A stretch of 64,000 bases of DNA from Microthrixaceae bacterium (GTDB lineage: Bacteria > Actinomycetota > Acidimicrobiia > Acidimicrobiales > Microtrichaceae), in assembly GCA_027493675.1 (NCBI GenBank), contig JAOSKI010000009.1, positions 1-64,000 of the forward strand, in the 5' to 3' direction. Every line of letters starts with the position of its first letter. Within the stretch, counting starts at the first letter, position 1. A program made the translations under genes and the position numbers. This document shows, in pieces, positions 1-8,812 of this stretch. Below the pieces are notes generated by a model, which was given only the letters and a program-made list of their open reading frames with translations, had not been told where the DNA came from and searched no databases.

Positions 1-1222
1 GATGGATAGGAGGGCTAAGTTATAGTGCCTGTGCCAGACGGGTGGAAAGTCGCGACGAGTGGATAGGATGGACGGAGGAAGCACGTAAGCGGAATCATAC
101 GTTTGTTATCAATAACAGTCGGTATTTAATAGCGCCTACGGTAAGAGTAAAATGTTTGGCATCGCATGTATTGGCAAAATGCCAAACACGTTTGGTAGAT
201 GATTGGGAAAGAGTGTATAAATATCGTCCTGTACTTTTAGAAACCTATGTGGAACGAGGACGGTTTTCCGGAAGCTGTTATCGGGCAGCTAACTGGAAGT
301 ATGTAGGAGGCACGGAAGGTCGAGGACGAAAAGGAACAGGTGCAACGGTCAAAGACGTTTATGTTATGCCGTTGCAAAAGAAATGGCAGGCGGTGTTGTG
401 TTGTTGTGCCGATGGCAAAGTACATGTTCGCCAAAGAGTGGCACAAAAAGAGCCTCGGGATTGGATAGAAGCGGAACTTGGAGGAACAAAATTGGGCGAT
501 GCACGATTGACCTCAAGACTTTTAGAAATGACAGGTATGTTTTATGACAAACCTTTGGCAAACATTCCGCAGGCGTGCGGTTCAGTCAGTGCGACTAAGG
601 CTGCATACCGATTCCTTGACAATGAGAATGTAGATTGGAAGGCGATATTGCAAGCTCATTATGAGGCCACGGAAGAGCGTGTGAAGGAGAATAGTTTGGT
701 TTTGGTAGCGCAAGATACTACGACTCTGAATTATAGCACACATCCGAATACGCAGGGGTTAGGGCCGATAGGTACTAAGAGTAAAAAAGTTCGTGGACTG
801 ATGGTGCATGATACGATGGCGTTTACTGAAAGTGGCACACCCTTGGGACTTCTGAATGTGCAATGCTGGGCGCGGGACGGAATAGGCAGCAAACATAAAC
901 GACACAAGAAGCCTATCGAAGAGAAGGAAAGCTGGAAATGGGTGGAAAGTTACCATGCAGTATCGCAAGTACAGAAACGCTGTCGAAACAAATCTTTGCT
1001 GGTGGTTGTGGCAGATCGTGAGGCCGATATTCACGAGGTATTCGCTGAGCAGTATAATACGCCTGATGGCGCTCAGTTGCTGATCCGTGCAGAACGTTCG
1101 CGCAATAGAAAGGTTGTTGATGATAAAGAATCATGCGAGTTTTTGTGGACTAAACTGGAACAGCAACCGGTTATAGGTACCCGCGAAATATTGATACCTC
1201 CGAGTGAGAAACGCTCCAGGCA
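1..1222 (+). mobile_element. Truncated IS4/Tn5-type insertion-sequence fragment
   Basis: The first 1.2 kb differs sharply from the rest. Two 60-base rows I counted (from 181 and 481) are about 38% and 42% G+C, against about 75% for the row from 1381. The fragment carries one transposase frame open at the left edge. It ends abruptly near 1220, where codons resembling a transposase run straight into a host membrane-protein gene. No terminal inverted repeat or target duplication is visible. It is either a truncated insertion or an assembly chimera with another organism. Confidence 0.75.
3..1222 (+). CDS. DruA-like (DUF4338) / Tn5-type transposase fusion, partial at both ends
   Basis: One uninterrupted frame encodes two joined modules. 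The first ~125 visible residues match the C-terminal half of DUF4338, the DruA family: RDEWIGW, NNSRYLIAP, LASHVL, PVLLETYVE, CYRAANWKYVGGTEGRGR. The second, from about 480, matches the Tn5-type (IS4 family) transposase: an N-terminal DNA-binding part (LGDARLTSRL) then the RNase-H-like DDE core, with the first Asp in AQDTTTLNYS (about 714) and the second in ADREADIHE (about 1014). The third catalytic Glu with its Y-REK context would lie beyond the junction and is missing. The frame stays open upstream of the GTG at 42, and the residues before it (WIGGLSYSACARR) still fit DUF4338, so the true start lies outside the window. Transposition is the expected role; what the DruA part adds is unknown. 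Codon use is far more AT-rich than in any neighbour. Confidence 0.8.
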
Positions 1223-1224
1223 AT

Positions 1225-2262
1225 ACCAACCCGGTGGACGTCGACGAGCTCCGCGACCGAATCGCTGAGGGCTCCGGTGTCCACAGCCCGGAGTTGGCCC
1301 GGCTGCGCCGGGTGTCGCCGGCTTCGCTGGTCCGGCTGGCGCTGATGACCTTCGCCGCGTACGCGATCATCTCGCTGCTCGGTGGGGTCGACCCCGACGA
1401 GCTGGCGGCGACGCTGTCGGGAGCGGCACTCGGATGGGTGGCCCTCGCGCTGGTGATGGGCCAGCTGCCGGTGCTGACCGAAGCGCTCTCGACCCAGGGA
1501 GCGAGCACGCGGCGGCTGGCAGTCGGACCTCTCATGGCGCTGCAGGCGGCCATCGGCTTCGTCAAGCTGGCCGTCCCCTCCACGGCTGCACGCATGGCCA
1601 TGGTCGTGCGGTACTTCCAGAAGCAGGGCGTGCCACCTGCGGAGGCCATCTCGATCTCCGCCATCGAGACCTTCTCCGGATTCGTGATCCAGATCGCCGT
1701 GCTGGTCATGACGCTCGTCGTGGGCGTCGGCTCGGTGTCGGTCGACCTCACGGCCGGCACCAACAGCGACACGTCGGACCTGACGGCGGTGCTGGTGATC
1801 GTGGCCGTGGCCGCCCTTGCCGCCGTCACCGTCGTGCTCGCTTGGCCCAGGCTGCGGCATCGGCTCACGGATCGCATGGGTCCCTGGCTCCGACAGGCAC
1901 GATCCTCGACGGACGTGCTGCGCTCCCCGACGCGGGTCACCGAGCTCCTCGTCGGCAATCTGATGTCGCAGCTGCTCTTTGCCGGCGCGCTCGCCGCGTG
2001 CGTCCGTGCCTTCGGCGTCGAGGTCAACCTCGCCGAGGCAGTGGTGGTCTACGTCGTCGCCTGCCTGTTCGGCGGCGTCATGCCGGTGCCGGGTGGTATC
2101 GGCGTGATGGAGGCCGCGCTGACCATCGGGCTGGTCGCCGTCGGGGTCGATGAGTCCGTCGCACTCGGCGCCGCCATCACGTTCCGCATCGTCACCTTCT
2201 ACATCCCCCCGATCTGGGGCTGGGCTGCATTTCGCTGGCTCGAGCGCAACACCTACCTGTGA
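1225..2262 (+). CDS. Lysylphosphatidylglycerol synthase-type transmembrane protein (YbhN/UPF0104-like), 5'-truncated
   Basis: An integral membrane protein of the LPG_synthase_TM/flippase-like family. Several hydrophobic segments are visible (LVRLALMTFAAYAIISLL, ALVMGQLPVL, a Phe/Gly/Pro-rich core with VKLAVPSTAARMAMVVRYF, and GGVMPVPGGIGVMEAALTIG near the C terminus). The last of these, with its conserved PGGIGVMEA motif, is typical of the family. The frame is intact to TGA at 2262. Its 5' end is lost where the AT-rich transposase fragment joins near 1220; the GTG at 1204 belongs to the transposase side and should not be used as the start. Members usually help polyisoprenoid or glycolipid handling at the membrane, but no substrate can be inferred here. 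The gene converges on the DUF1501 gene, with a perfect palindrome between them. Confidence 0.75.
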   Translation, partial: TNPVDVDELRDRIAEGSGVHSPELARLRRVSPASLVRLALMTFAAYAIISLLGGVDPDELAATLSGAALGWVALALVMGQLPVLTEALSTQGASTRRLAVGPLMALQAAIGFVKLAVPSTAARMAMVVRYFQKQGVPPAEAISISAIETFSGFVIQIAVLVMTLVVGVGSVSVDLTAGTNSDTSDLTAVLVIVAVAALAAVTVVLAWPRLRHRLTDRMGPWLRQARSSTDVLRSPTRVTELLVGNLMSQLLFAGALAACVRAFGVEVNLAEAVVVYVVACLFGGVMPVPGGIGVMEAALTIGLVAVGVDESVALGAAITFRIVTFYIPPIWGWAAFRWLERNTYL

Positions 2263-2293
2263 CGGTGACCGCCACGACCCGGGCGGTCGCTTT

Positions 2294-2354
2294 CCCGTCG
2301 TTCTGTGTGGTGTGCGTGGCGCTGAGCGCCACGCACACCACACAGAACGACGGG
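2294..2354. repeat. 61-nt perfect palindrome (29-bp stem, 3-nt loop)
   Basis: Two 29-base arms are exact reverse complements: the left arm begins CCCGTCGTTCTGTGTGG, the right arm ends CCACACAGAACGACGGG, and the loop is TGA. It lies between two convergent genes (stops at 2262 and 2423), so it could end transcription from both sides. There is no U-tract, and the stem is longer and more perfect than usual terminators. A mobile or repeated extragenic palindrome is the alternative. Confidence 0.85.
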
Positions 2355-2422
2355 TTTGGGGTGACGGGACCGGGGCGGTTGGGGCACTGGCGCACGCGTG
2401 GTCACGCGGACCAAACGTGCGC

Positions 2423-3771
2423 TCACGACTTCACGACCCCCAGCGGTGTCCTCTGGGTGTAGCCGGGGAAGACCTTGGACATGTCGCTGCCCGGCATGCG
2501 CTTGGTGAGCACCTCGCTCAGGACCCGTCGGAAGTCGTTGGCGACGACCAGGTCCCCCTCCGGACCGTCGGTGATCTGGGATGGGAAGTCACCGATACAC
2601 CACCGTTGACGTTGCGGCCCATCACGAACATCGCAGTGGCTCGCCCGTGGTCGGTTCCACCGGAGCTGTTCTCGTTGATGGTGCGACCGAACTCCGACAC
2701 GGTCACGACGGTGACCTCGTCCATCGCTGCACCAAGGTCGGTGTAGAACGCGGTCAGCGCATCCGAGAACTCGGCTGTCCTGTTGCGGAAGCTCGAGTCG
2801 GTGTCCTCCGGGGAGCCCATGCCGGTGTGGGAGTCCCAGCCCCCGTCATCGAGCACCACTGCCCGAAGCCCGACGTTCGCGCGGATCAGCCGTGCGGTCT
2901 CCCGCAGCCCCTGCGCCAGGCCGTCCCAAGTGTAGGTGGCGCCGTTCTGAGGTCCAGGATCGGGAATCCCCGAGACCAGGCTCGTCACCGAGAGCGTGTC
3001 GGCGCCAACCGTCGACAGCAGATCGCCGGTGGACGGGTACATCGTCGAGAGAGCTGTTGCCGCCGATTTGTTGTCATGGAATCCACGAAGTCCGAAGCTG
3101 CTGATCGACGACATGGCGAATGCCGGAGCGGTGCCCCGGAGCATCGCCTGGAGTGTCGACCCGCGGCCGATCGCGCTCACTCCTGACAGATCCGAGAACG
3201 CCTCAAGATGGCGATTGAGGAAGCCGTCGGTGACGTCGAGGCGGGCGCTGCCTGCCTCCCAGTTCCGTTGAGCCTCGAAGTGGCTTCGAGTCGCGGATTC
3301 CGAGGCAGGCATCCCTGCGGCATGGACGACCGCCAGGTGGCCGTTGCTCCATGGCCCGGCGTGGAGTGAGGTCATTCCGGGGTTCAGCCCGAACACCCCC
3401 GAGAGCGAGAAGGGCGCGACTGCCCCACCGGAATCGAGAGGCAGACCGGCACCGTCAGCGGAGCCCGGGAGCTCCTCCGGTGGCTTGACCCTGATCGTGG
3501 GACGCAGAGCCTGATAGGTCGGCATCCTGTAGGGAGCAACGACGTTGAGCCCGTCCATTCCTCCCCGGTTGAACACCACCACCAGCACATCCCCCTGGGC
3601 GGGGTCGCCCGGCGTGGCAAACGCGTACTGGTGACCAAGTGCCGACACCGCCACCACCGCAGCGCCACCCGATCCGGTCATGGCAAGGAACCTGCGGCGG
3701 GACATGCCTCCGCGCTGCACCGACGAGTCGAACTGCGTGGTGGTCATCTCCAACTGGCTCACCTCGGTCAT
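2423..3771 (-). CDS. DUF1501 domain protein, Tat-exported
   Basis: A secreted protein of the DUF1501 family, whose fold is related to the alkaline-phosphatase/sulfatase superfamily; the substrate is unknown. The N terminus carries a twin-arginine signal, MSRRRFLAMTGSGG, followed by a hydrophobic stretch ending near ALGHQYAFA. Family landmarks follow: VVVFNRGGMDGLNVV, a Gly/Asp-rich core, LDDGGWDSHTGMG, and TVSEFGRTINENSSGGTDHG near the C terminus. The frame is shifted at about 2585; the other frame continues as ITDGPEGDLVVANDFRRVL to TGA at 2423. The start is taken at MTEVSQ (3771); ATGs nearer the Tat motif (3746, or MSRRRF itself) are possible. It lies 86 bases downstream of the DUF1800 gene on the same strand, the usual pairing of these two families. 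Confidence 0.8.
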
Positions 3772-3857
3772 CTCGAACCTCACATCTCCGATCTCAGGAC
3801 CTGGACCTTGCGGCGTACGCACCGCTCACCGTTGTTGCATCACCCGCTGCCGACATC

Positions 3858-5585
3858 TCACCGGCGGTGGAATCCAGGGTGGGCCAACAACAACCCGACG
3901 CACCCTTGGAGCTTCTTCGTCTCCGACGCGATCTGGGTTGCCGCACCGGAGGGAGCAGCTCCCACGGCAGTGCAGATCGCCGCCGCCTCGGCGCTCGACA
4001 TGGACAGGCCGAAGCGGTTCGTCCCGAGCCAGGTCACAAGCGCGGCGTTCGACGCGGAAGCTGTGGTGGCAGGAGAGCTGCCAGGTTCACCGACACCTTC
4101 GCCGGATCGTTGTCTGTGGAACGGGCAAGGTAGGCGCCGTACTCCCCACCGCTTGAGCATCCCGTCGGAACCCACCCAGTACGCGGCGACGTCAGGCCAT
4201 CCATCAGGGCTGGTTCGTTCGTTCAGGGGCTGTCCCAGAGCCCCGAGGGCCGACCGTAGGTCCTTGGCAGCCTTCCCGCGCGCATCTGTCGGAATCACTG
4301 CACCGGTCGCCCGCAATGCAGAGAACATCCAGTCGACGGGACGCTTCACCTTCTGGTTCGCCGAAGCACCGAACTCCTTGGAGAGGAACAGCTCCCTCAG
4401 CATGGGAGCGATCGCGGTGTCGTTGGCAAGATAGATCGAAGCGAGGCGTTGCACGAGCGAGGCCGGAGGGGTGTCCGAGACGAAACGCCGCACCAACTTC
4501 GTGGCAAGGTACCGGGCGGTCGACTTGTGGTGGGCGAGGAAGCGGATCAGGGGACTCGCCGTCGGCCAGCCCGTTGACGTTGTAGTCACCCCAGTTCGGA
4601 CGTGCAGGGCACGTCCATGCTCCCCGAGGATCGATACCGCCTCACGGCTGTGGTGCCAGTGGTGGAACTGGAAGTCGTGCATCGAGCCTGCATCCCAGCT
4701 GATCCCCCAACCGGAGAGGACCTTGGCGACACCGACGACATCGGCCTCGGAATACGCCTGGGCCCCGTCGACGATCCCGAGCGTGTGCAATTCGAGGAGT
4801 TCACGGCCGTAGTTCTCGTTGACCTGCTCACCCGGAGTCCCACTGCTCTGGTAGTTGTCGAGATAGACGAGCATCGCCGGGCTCTTTGCCGAGGCCATCA
4901 GCAGATCCGAGAACTTGCCGAGCGCGTGCTTTCGGATGACCGTCTCGTTGTCACGCGTCTTCAGGTGGACCAACCAGTCCGCGAAGCGCCAGATGTTGAA
5001 GTGGTTGGTCCAGAAGTCGCACATCACCTCGTAGAGCTGCTGCTCCGAATAGACAGCCCTCAGCAGGGTGGCATGGTCGAGCTCTTCGACGATCCGGTCG
5101 CTCTCGCCTTCGTCCTTGACGTGGTAGTTCTGCTCGTTGGTATTGGTGAGGGTCACATACCCGCCGAGCAGGTTCTCCGCGGAGGCGAGCCCGCTCCTGG
5201 AGAGCTGTTGGTCCAACCACGCTGCAGCCCCCATCGACTCGATGCGCTGCACGTCGTCGTGGGTAGCGCCGAAGGTCGCACGCCTGGCCAGGTGCTGCGC
5301 TGCCTCGAGTGAGGTCCCGGGTTGAGGGGTCGGCGGTGGAGCATTCGGGACCTGGTCTTCCTGGCCCCCCTGGCTTCCTCTCACGGGTGGAGGAGCACAC
5401 GCAGCGGTGAGTGCAGCCGTCGCCCCGATGCCTGCCATCGACAGAACCGAACGCCGTGACGACGACGAACCCCCTCGCCGACCGAGTGATCCTGAGCCGA
5501 GATCGGAGTCGATGTCCAACCCGAGCCTGTCTTCCACGGGTTCGTCCCGGTCGATTCCTCGAGTCGTAGCCGTCGTCCCACTCAT
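3858..5585 (-). CDS. DUF1800 family protein, exported
   Basis: DUF1800 proteins are large exported proteins of unknown function, commonly encoded beside DUF1501. After a charged leader (about 40 residues) comes SSSRRSVLSMAGIGATAAL, a Tat/lipoprotein-like signal ending in TAACAPP. The core shows AAQHLARRATFGATHDDVQ, the conserved MCDFWTNHFNIW, GRELLELHTLG and VLSGWGISWDAGS, then the terminal LLLAHPGFHRR typical of the family. Two internal stretches are out of frame and restored: near 4555-4600, where the alternative frame reads DYNVNGLADGES, and near 4085-4145, where it reads EYGAYLARSTDNDPAKVSVN. Each looks like a pair of G/C-run indels. ATG at 5585 gives the full signal region. It is probably first in a two-gene operon with DUF1501. 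Confidence 0.8.
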   Translation of the reverse strand: MSGTTATTRGIDRDEPVEDRLGLDIDSDLGSGSLGRRGGSSSSRRSVLSMAGIGATAALTAACAPPPVRGSQGGQEDQVPNAPPPTPQPGTSLEAAQHLARRATFGATHDDVQRIESMGAAAWLDQQLSRSGLASAENLLGGYVTLTNTNEQNYHVKDEGESDRIVEELDHATLLRAVYSEQQLYEVMCDFWTNHFNIWRFADWLVHLKTRDNETVIRKHALGKFSDLLMASAKSPAMLVYLDNYQSSGTPGEQVNENYGRELLELHTLGIVDGAQAYSEADVVGVAKVLSGWGISWDAGSMHDFQFHHWHHSREAVSILGEHGRALHVRTGVTTTSTGWPTASPLIRFLAHHKSTARYLATKLVRRFVSDTPPASLVQRLASIYLANDTAIAPMLRELFLSKEFGASANQKVKRPVDWMFSALRATGAVIPTDARGKAAKDLRSALGALGQPLNERTSPDGWPDVAAYWVGSDGMLKRWGVRRLPCPFHRQRSGEGVGEPGSSPATTASASNAALVTWLGTNRFGLSMSSAEAAAICTAVGAAPSGAATQIASETKKLQGCVGLLLAHPGFHRR

Positions 5586-5724
5586 TGTGTTGTGATCGGG
5601 AGCAGACCGCAGGAACTTGAGTCGAATGACCTATTCGGCAGGACGCCCGGGCGGGCCGGTAGCGACTACGTTGCGTCGTGACGCCCCTGTCCGGCGTGAG
5701 CGAGCGAAAGGGCGCCAACGAGTC

Positions 5725-7444
5725 ATGTACGAGATCGGTTGGGCCCGGAGCGAGATCGCAGTGGCTCCGCGTGGGTACGCCATGAACGGATACGGAATGG
5801 CCCACCACCGCGCCACTCGTCCGGGAACCTCCCTGTACGCGAGGGCACTGGTCGTACGCGACGACCTGTGTGGCTCCGTGGTGATCTGCTGCGTCGACAT
5901 GGCGATGGTCACACATGCCATGAGGCAGGCAGCTCACAGGCGACTTGCCGAGACGATCGGTGAGGCATTTCGCGACGAGAGCTTCGTGCTCTGTTGCACC
6001 CACTCCCATTCGACACCCGGCGGTTGCGGCTACGAGGCGCTGTACAACTTCGTGACCCCTGGATTCGTGCCGGATCACCTCGACGCGGTGACCGACGCCG
6101 TGTGCGATGCCGTCGTGCGGGCATGGTCGACCGCGGCCAAGGCGGAGCTCCACCTGAGCCGCAGCAGCTTCCCGCCCACTCAGGGGGTTGCGTGGAACCG
6201 GTCGGTCGCGTCCTACAACCGAAATCCCGGTGTCGCAACACGAACCCCGGCGCAGACCCACCTGGCCGTCGACCGTGAGATGGCAGTGCTCTCTGTTCGC
6301 CGTGAGGGTGACCTGGAGGCCCTGGTGTCGCTCTTCGGGGTCCATGCCACATGCATAGGGAACACCCACGACTCCCACGACGGAGACAACAAGGGGCGTG
6401 CCGCAGTGGATGCCGAGCGGCGACTGCGCTCGACGGGACGCGCGGACCCCGTCGCCATCTTCGCCCAGGGGACCGCCGGTGACGTCTCGCCGCACTACCA
6501 CGGTCCGGGACAGTGGTTCCGGCAGGCGTCAGGTCCGACTGAGCGGCGACCATGCCTACGCACAGCGCAACGGAGAGCTGCAGGCAGCGAAGGCGCTGAG
6601 CGCCTCGGGCGATCCCGCGCAGGTGGTGATCACCGGTGAGCTCGACGCGGTGCTCACGTACCGGGATCTCAGCGACGTGGCCGTGCAGCCGCGCTTCGTC
6701 GGCGGCGTGCAGGGTGCACGTACGAGCGATCCCTGTCATGGGGTTGCATTCTTCGAAGGCACGCCGGTCGACGGCCGAGGTGCTCCGCGGTCGATCGGCT
6801 GGTTGGCCCGGGCGGCCTCGAGACTCCTCAGGCGGAGGCGCCTCGCCGGCAGCGGTGCTCCAGGAACCGACCGGTACTACGCGAGGCTCCACGAATCACA
6901 GGGCCCCAAGGACATCCTGTTGGAGGACGCACGCAAGCTCATCCTGGGGCGTCCGCTCGCGCGCCTCCCGCTTCCCGAGCGCGTCGACCCGACGGTCGCC
7001 GAGATGAAGCGCGAGGCAAGAGCCGGCGCAGTCAAGGAGAGCCCCCTGGTTCCGACCATCCTGCCCATGCAGATCGTCCGATTGGGCGCGGTGGCGATCG
7101 TGTGCTGCCCCGGCGAGTTCACCACCGTCGCAGGTCGACGGGTCCGTGAGACCGTCGCCGACGCCTTGGAGCCGGCCGGGGTCACCGACGTGCTGGTCCT
7201 CACCTACTGCAACGACTACATGGGCTATGTGACCACTGCCGAGGAGTACCAGCAACAGCGCTACGAAGGTGGCCACACGATCTTCGGCCAGTGGACCCTG
7301 GGCGCGTTCCAGACGGTCGCCGCCGAGCTAGCCGAGCGCCTCAGCACAGACCGTGACCACCGGCCTCCCGACGACGGACTGCGACCACCTGATCCGACAT
7401 GGAGTGAGCTCGACCTGAGAAGCAACGTGGCGCCGAGGAGCTGA
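5725..7444 (+). CDS. Neutral/alkaline ceramidase-like hydrolase
   Basis: Recognised from the neutral ceramidase N-terminal domain family (amide hydrolysis of ceramide to sphingosine and fatty acid). Visible signatures are the zinc-ligand region CTHSHSTPGGCGYEALYNFV, a second His region LFGVHATCIG, the active-site motif AQGTAGDVSPH (the Ser is the catalytic residue in characterised ceramidases), CPGEFTTVAGRRVRE, and YCNDYMGYVTTAEEY followed by YEGGHTIFGQWT. The frame shifts near 6520. The second frame starts around RLSGDHAYAQRN and ends at 7444. I chose ATG 5725 (MYEIGWARSEI), which matches family starts; an upstream in-frame ATG at 5617 adds 36 poorly conserved residues. No clear signal peptide is seen with this start, unlike many secreted ceramidases. 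Sphingolipids are rare in actinobacteria, so an exogenous or different amide substrate is possible. It converges on the P450 gene. Confidence 0.8.
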
Positions 7445-7481
7445 CCGGCGAACGCCTGGGGCGGGAGCACTCGATCCACCC

Positions 7482-8803
7482 TCACCATGTGACCGGCAGT
7501 CGCTGCAGGCCCCGGAACACCAGGGAGGAGCGCCACCGTGGCCTGCTCACCGCGGGCCGCAGTCCGGGCAGCCGCTGGTACAACACGCGCAACGCGGCGA
7601 GTGCCTCGGTCGTTGCCAGGGCCGCCCCGAAGCAGTGGTGTGCCCCGTACCCGAAGGCGATCGGCCGGGACCCGTTGGCGTGATGTCCAGCCGGTCCGGA
7701 TCACGGAAGTGAGCCGGGTCACGATTGGCTGCACCGAGCAACACGACCACCTGCCGGCCCGCAGGTATCACCACACCGTGATGCTCACGGTCCACCGTTG
7801 CGATGCGTTGCACCATCTGGACCGGGCTCTCGTAGCGAAGGAACTCCTCCACCGCGGAGCGTCCGAGGTCCGGCTCATCGACGAATCGTTGACGCTGGGC
7901 GAGGTTCCTGTGCAGCACCCACACCGAGTTGCCGATCAGGTTGGAGGTCGTCTCGTGTCCGGCCGCGAGCATGATGGCAGTGGTGGCCGCGAGCTGGTCG
8001 GCAGTGAGGTGGTTGCCCTCGGCATCGGCTCTGGCAAGCACCGAGATGACGTCGTCACGCGGCTCCTCGCGTCGTTGGGCAGCGAGCGCCGAGAGGTACG
8101 CGGTCATCGCCACCGCAGCGAGGTCCGCACGTCGGAGCAGCTTCTCGGAGCCCGATCCGAGCGGATCGAACGCTGCGAGCAGCTGTCCCGCCCAGCTGCG
8201 GAACGAATCGCGGTCCTCCTCGGGGATGCCGAGCACGTGGCACAGCGCCGTCATCGACAACGTGCGGGCATAGGCGGAAAGCAACTCCGCTTCGCCCAAG
8301 GGCTCGAAGCCGTCGATCAGCCGGTGTGCGATGCGTTCGACCACAGGTGTGGTCCGCCGCACCAGCTGCGGGGTGAACGCCGCCGACGCGGCGGTGCGCA
8401 CCACACCGTGGATCGGCGCGTCCATCCGGTTCAACAGCCCGCGTTGCAGCAGTGCGAAAGGACGGTGCGAGCCGTCGGTTCGCGACATCCGCCGGATCAC
8501 GAATCGTCCGGGGGCCTCTCGTAGGATGCCCGCACCCCGGCGCCCGGCGCGGTATCCGGTCGCAGCGGTGAACGGATCCGATGACATCGTCGTGTCCCGC
8601 AGCACGTCGAGTGCGGCATCCATGGAGCAGACCGTGGTCACCCCGATTGGGGTGTTGCAGACGCCCCCGGCGCTGTGGAGCCGGCGGTAGAACGGATACG
8701 GGTCGCGCCGATTCCGGGACAGCAAGACGAACGCGAGCATCTCTGAGGTCGTCGGAGCGGCACGGTGAGCTTGTGGCCCCACTGGTGCAGCCGGGCGTGA
8801 CAT
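7482..8803 (-). CDS. Cytochrome P450
   Basis: A soluble bacterial-type P450 monooxygenase of about 440 residues. The I-helix oxygen-binding motif AAGHETTSN, the K-helix ExxR in EEFLRYESPVQM, and the meander/heme region are all present. The heme-ligand motif FGYGAHHCFGAALA is read only after a frameshift at about 7680, where the first frame ends in an unrelated tail. The corrected C terminus ends RGLQRLPVTW with TGA at 7482. Specific electron partners are not encoded nearby. It starts 9 bases after the stop of the FAD-dependent oxidase gene on the same strand, so the two are probably cotranscribed. The substrate is unknown; no CYP family is claimed. Confidence 0.88.
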
Positions 8804-8812
8804 GGGTTGAAT

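Noticed and set aside
3..1222. Druantia anti-phage defence locus
   Set aside because: Only a DruA-like domain is present, fused to a transposase; no DruB-DruE or large helicase gene is in the window.
4951..6501. Minus-strand 516-residue frame over the DUF1800 and ceramidase 5' ends
   Set aside because: It is the antisense shadow of two well-supported genes and shows no family motifs.
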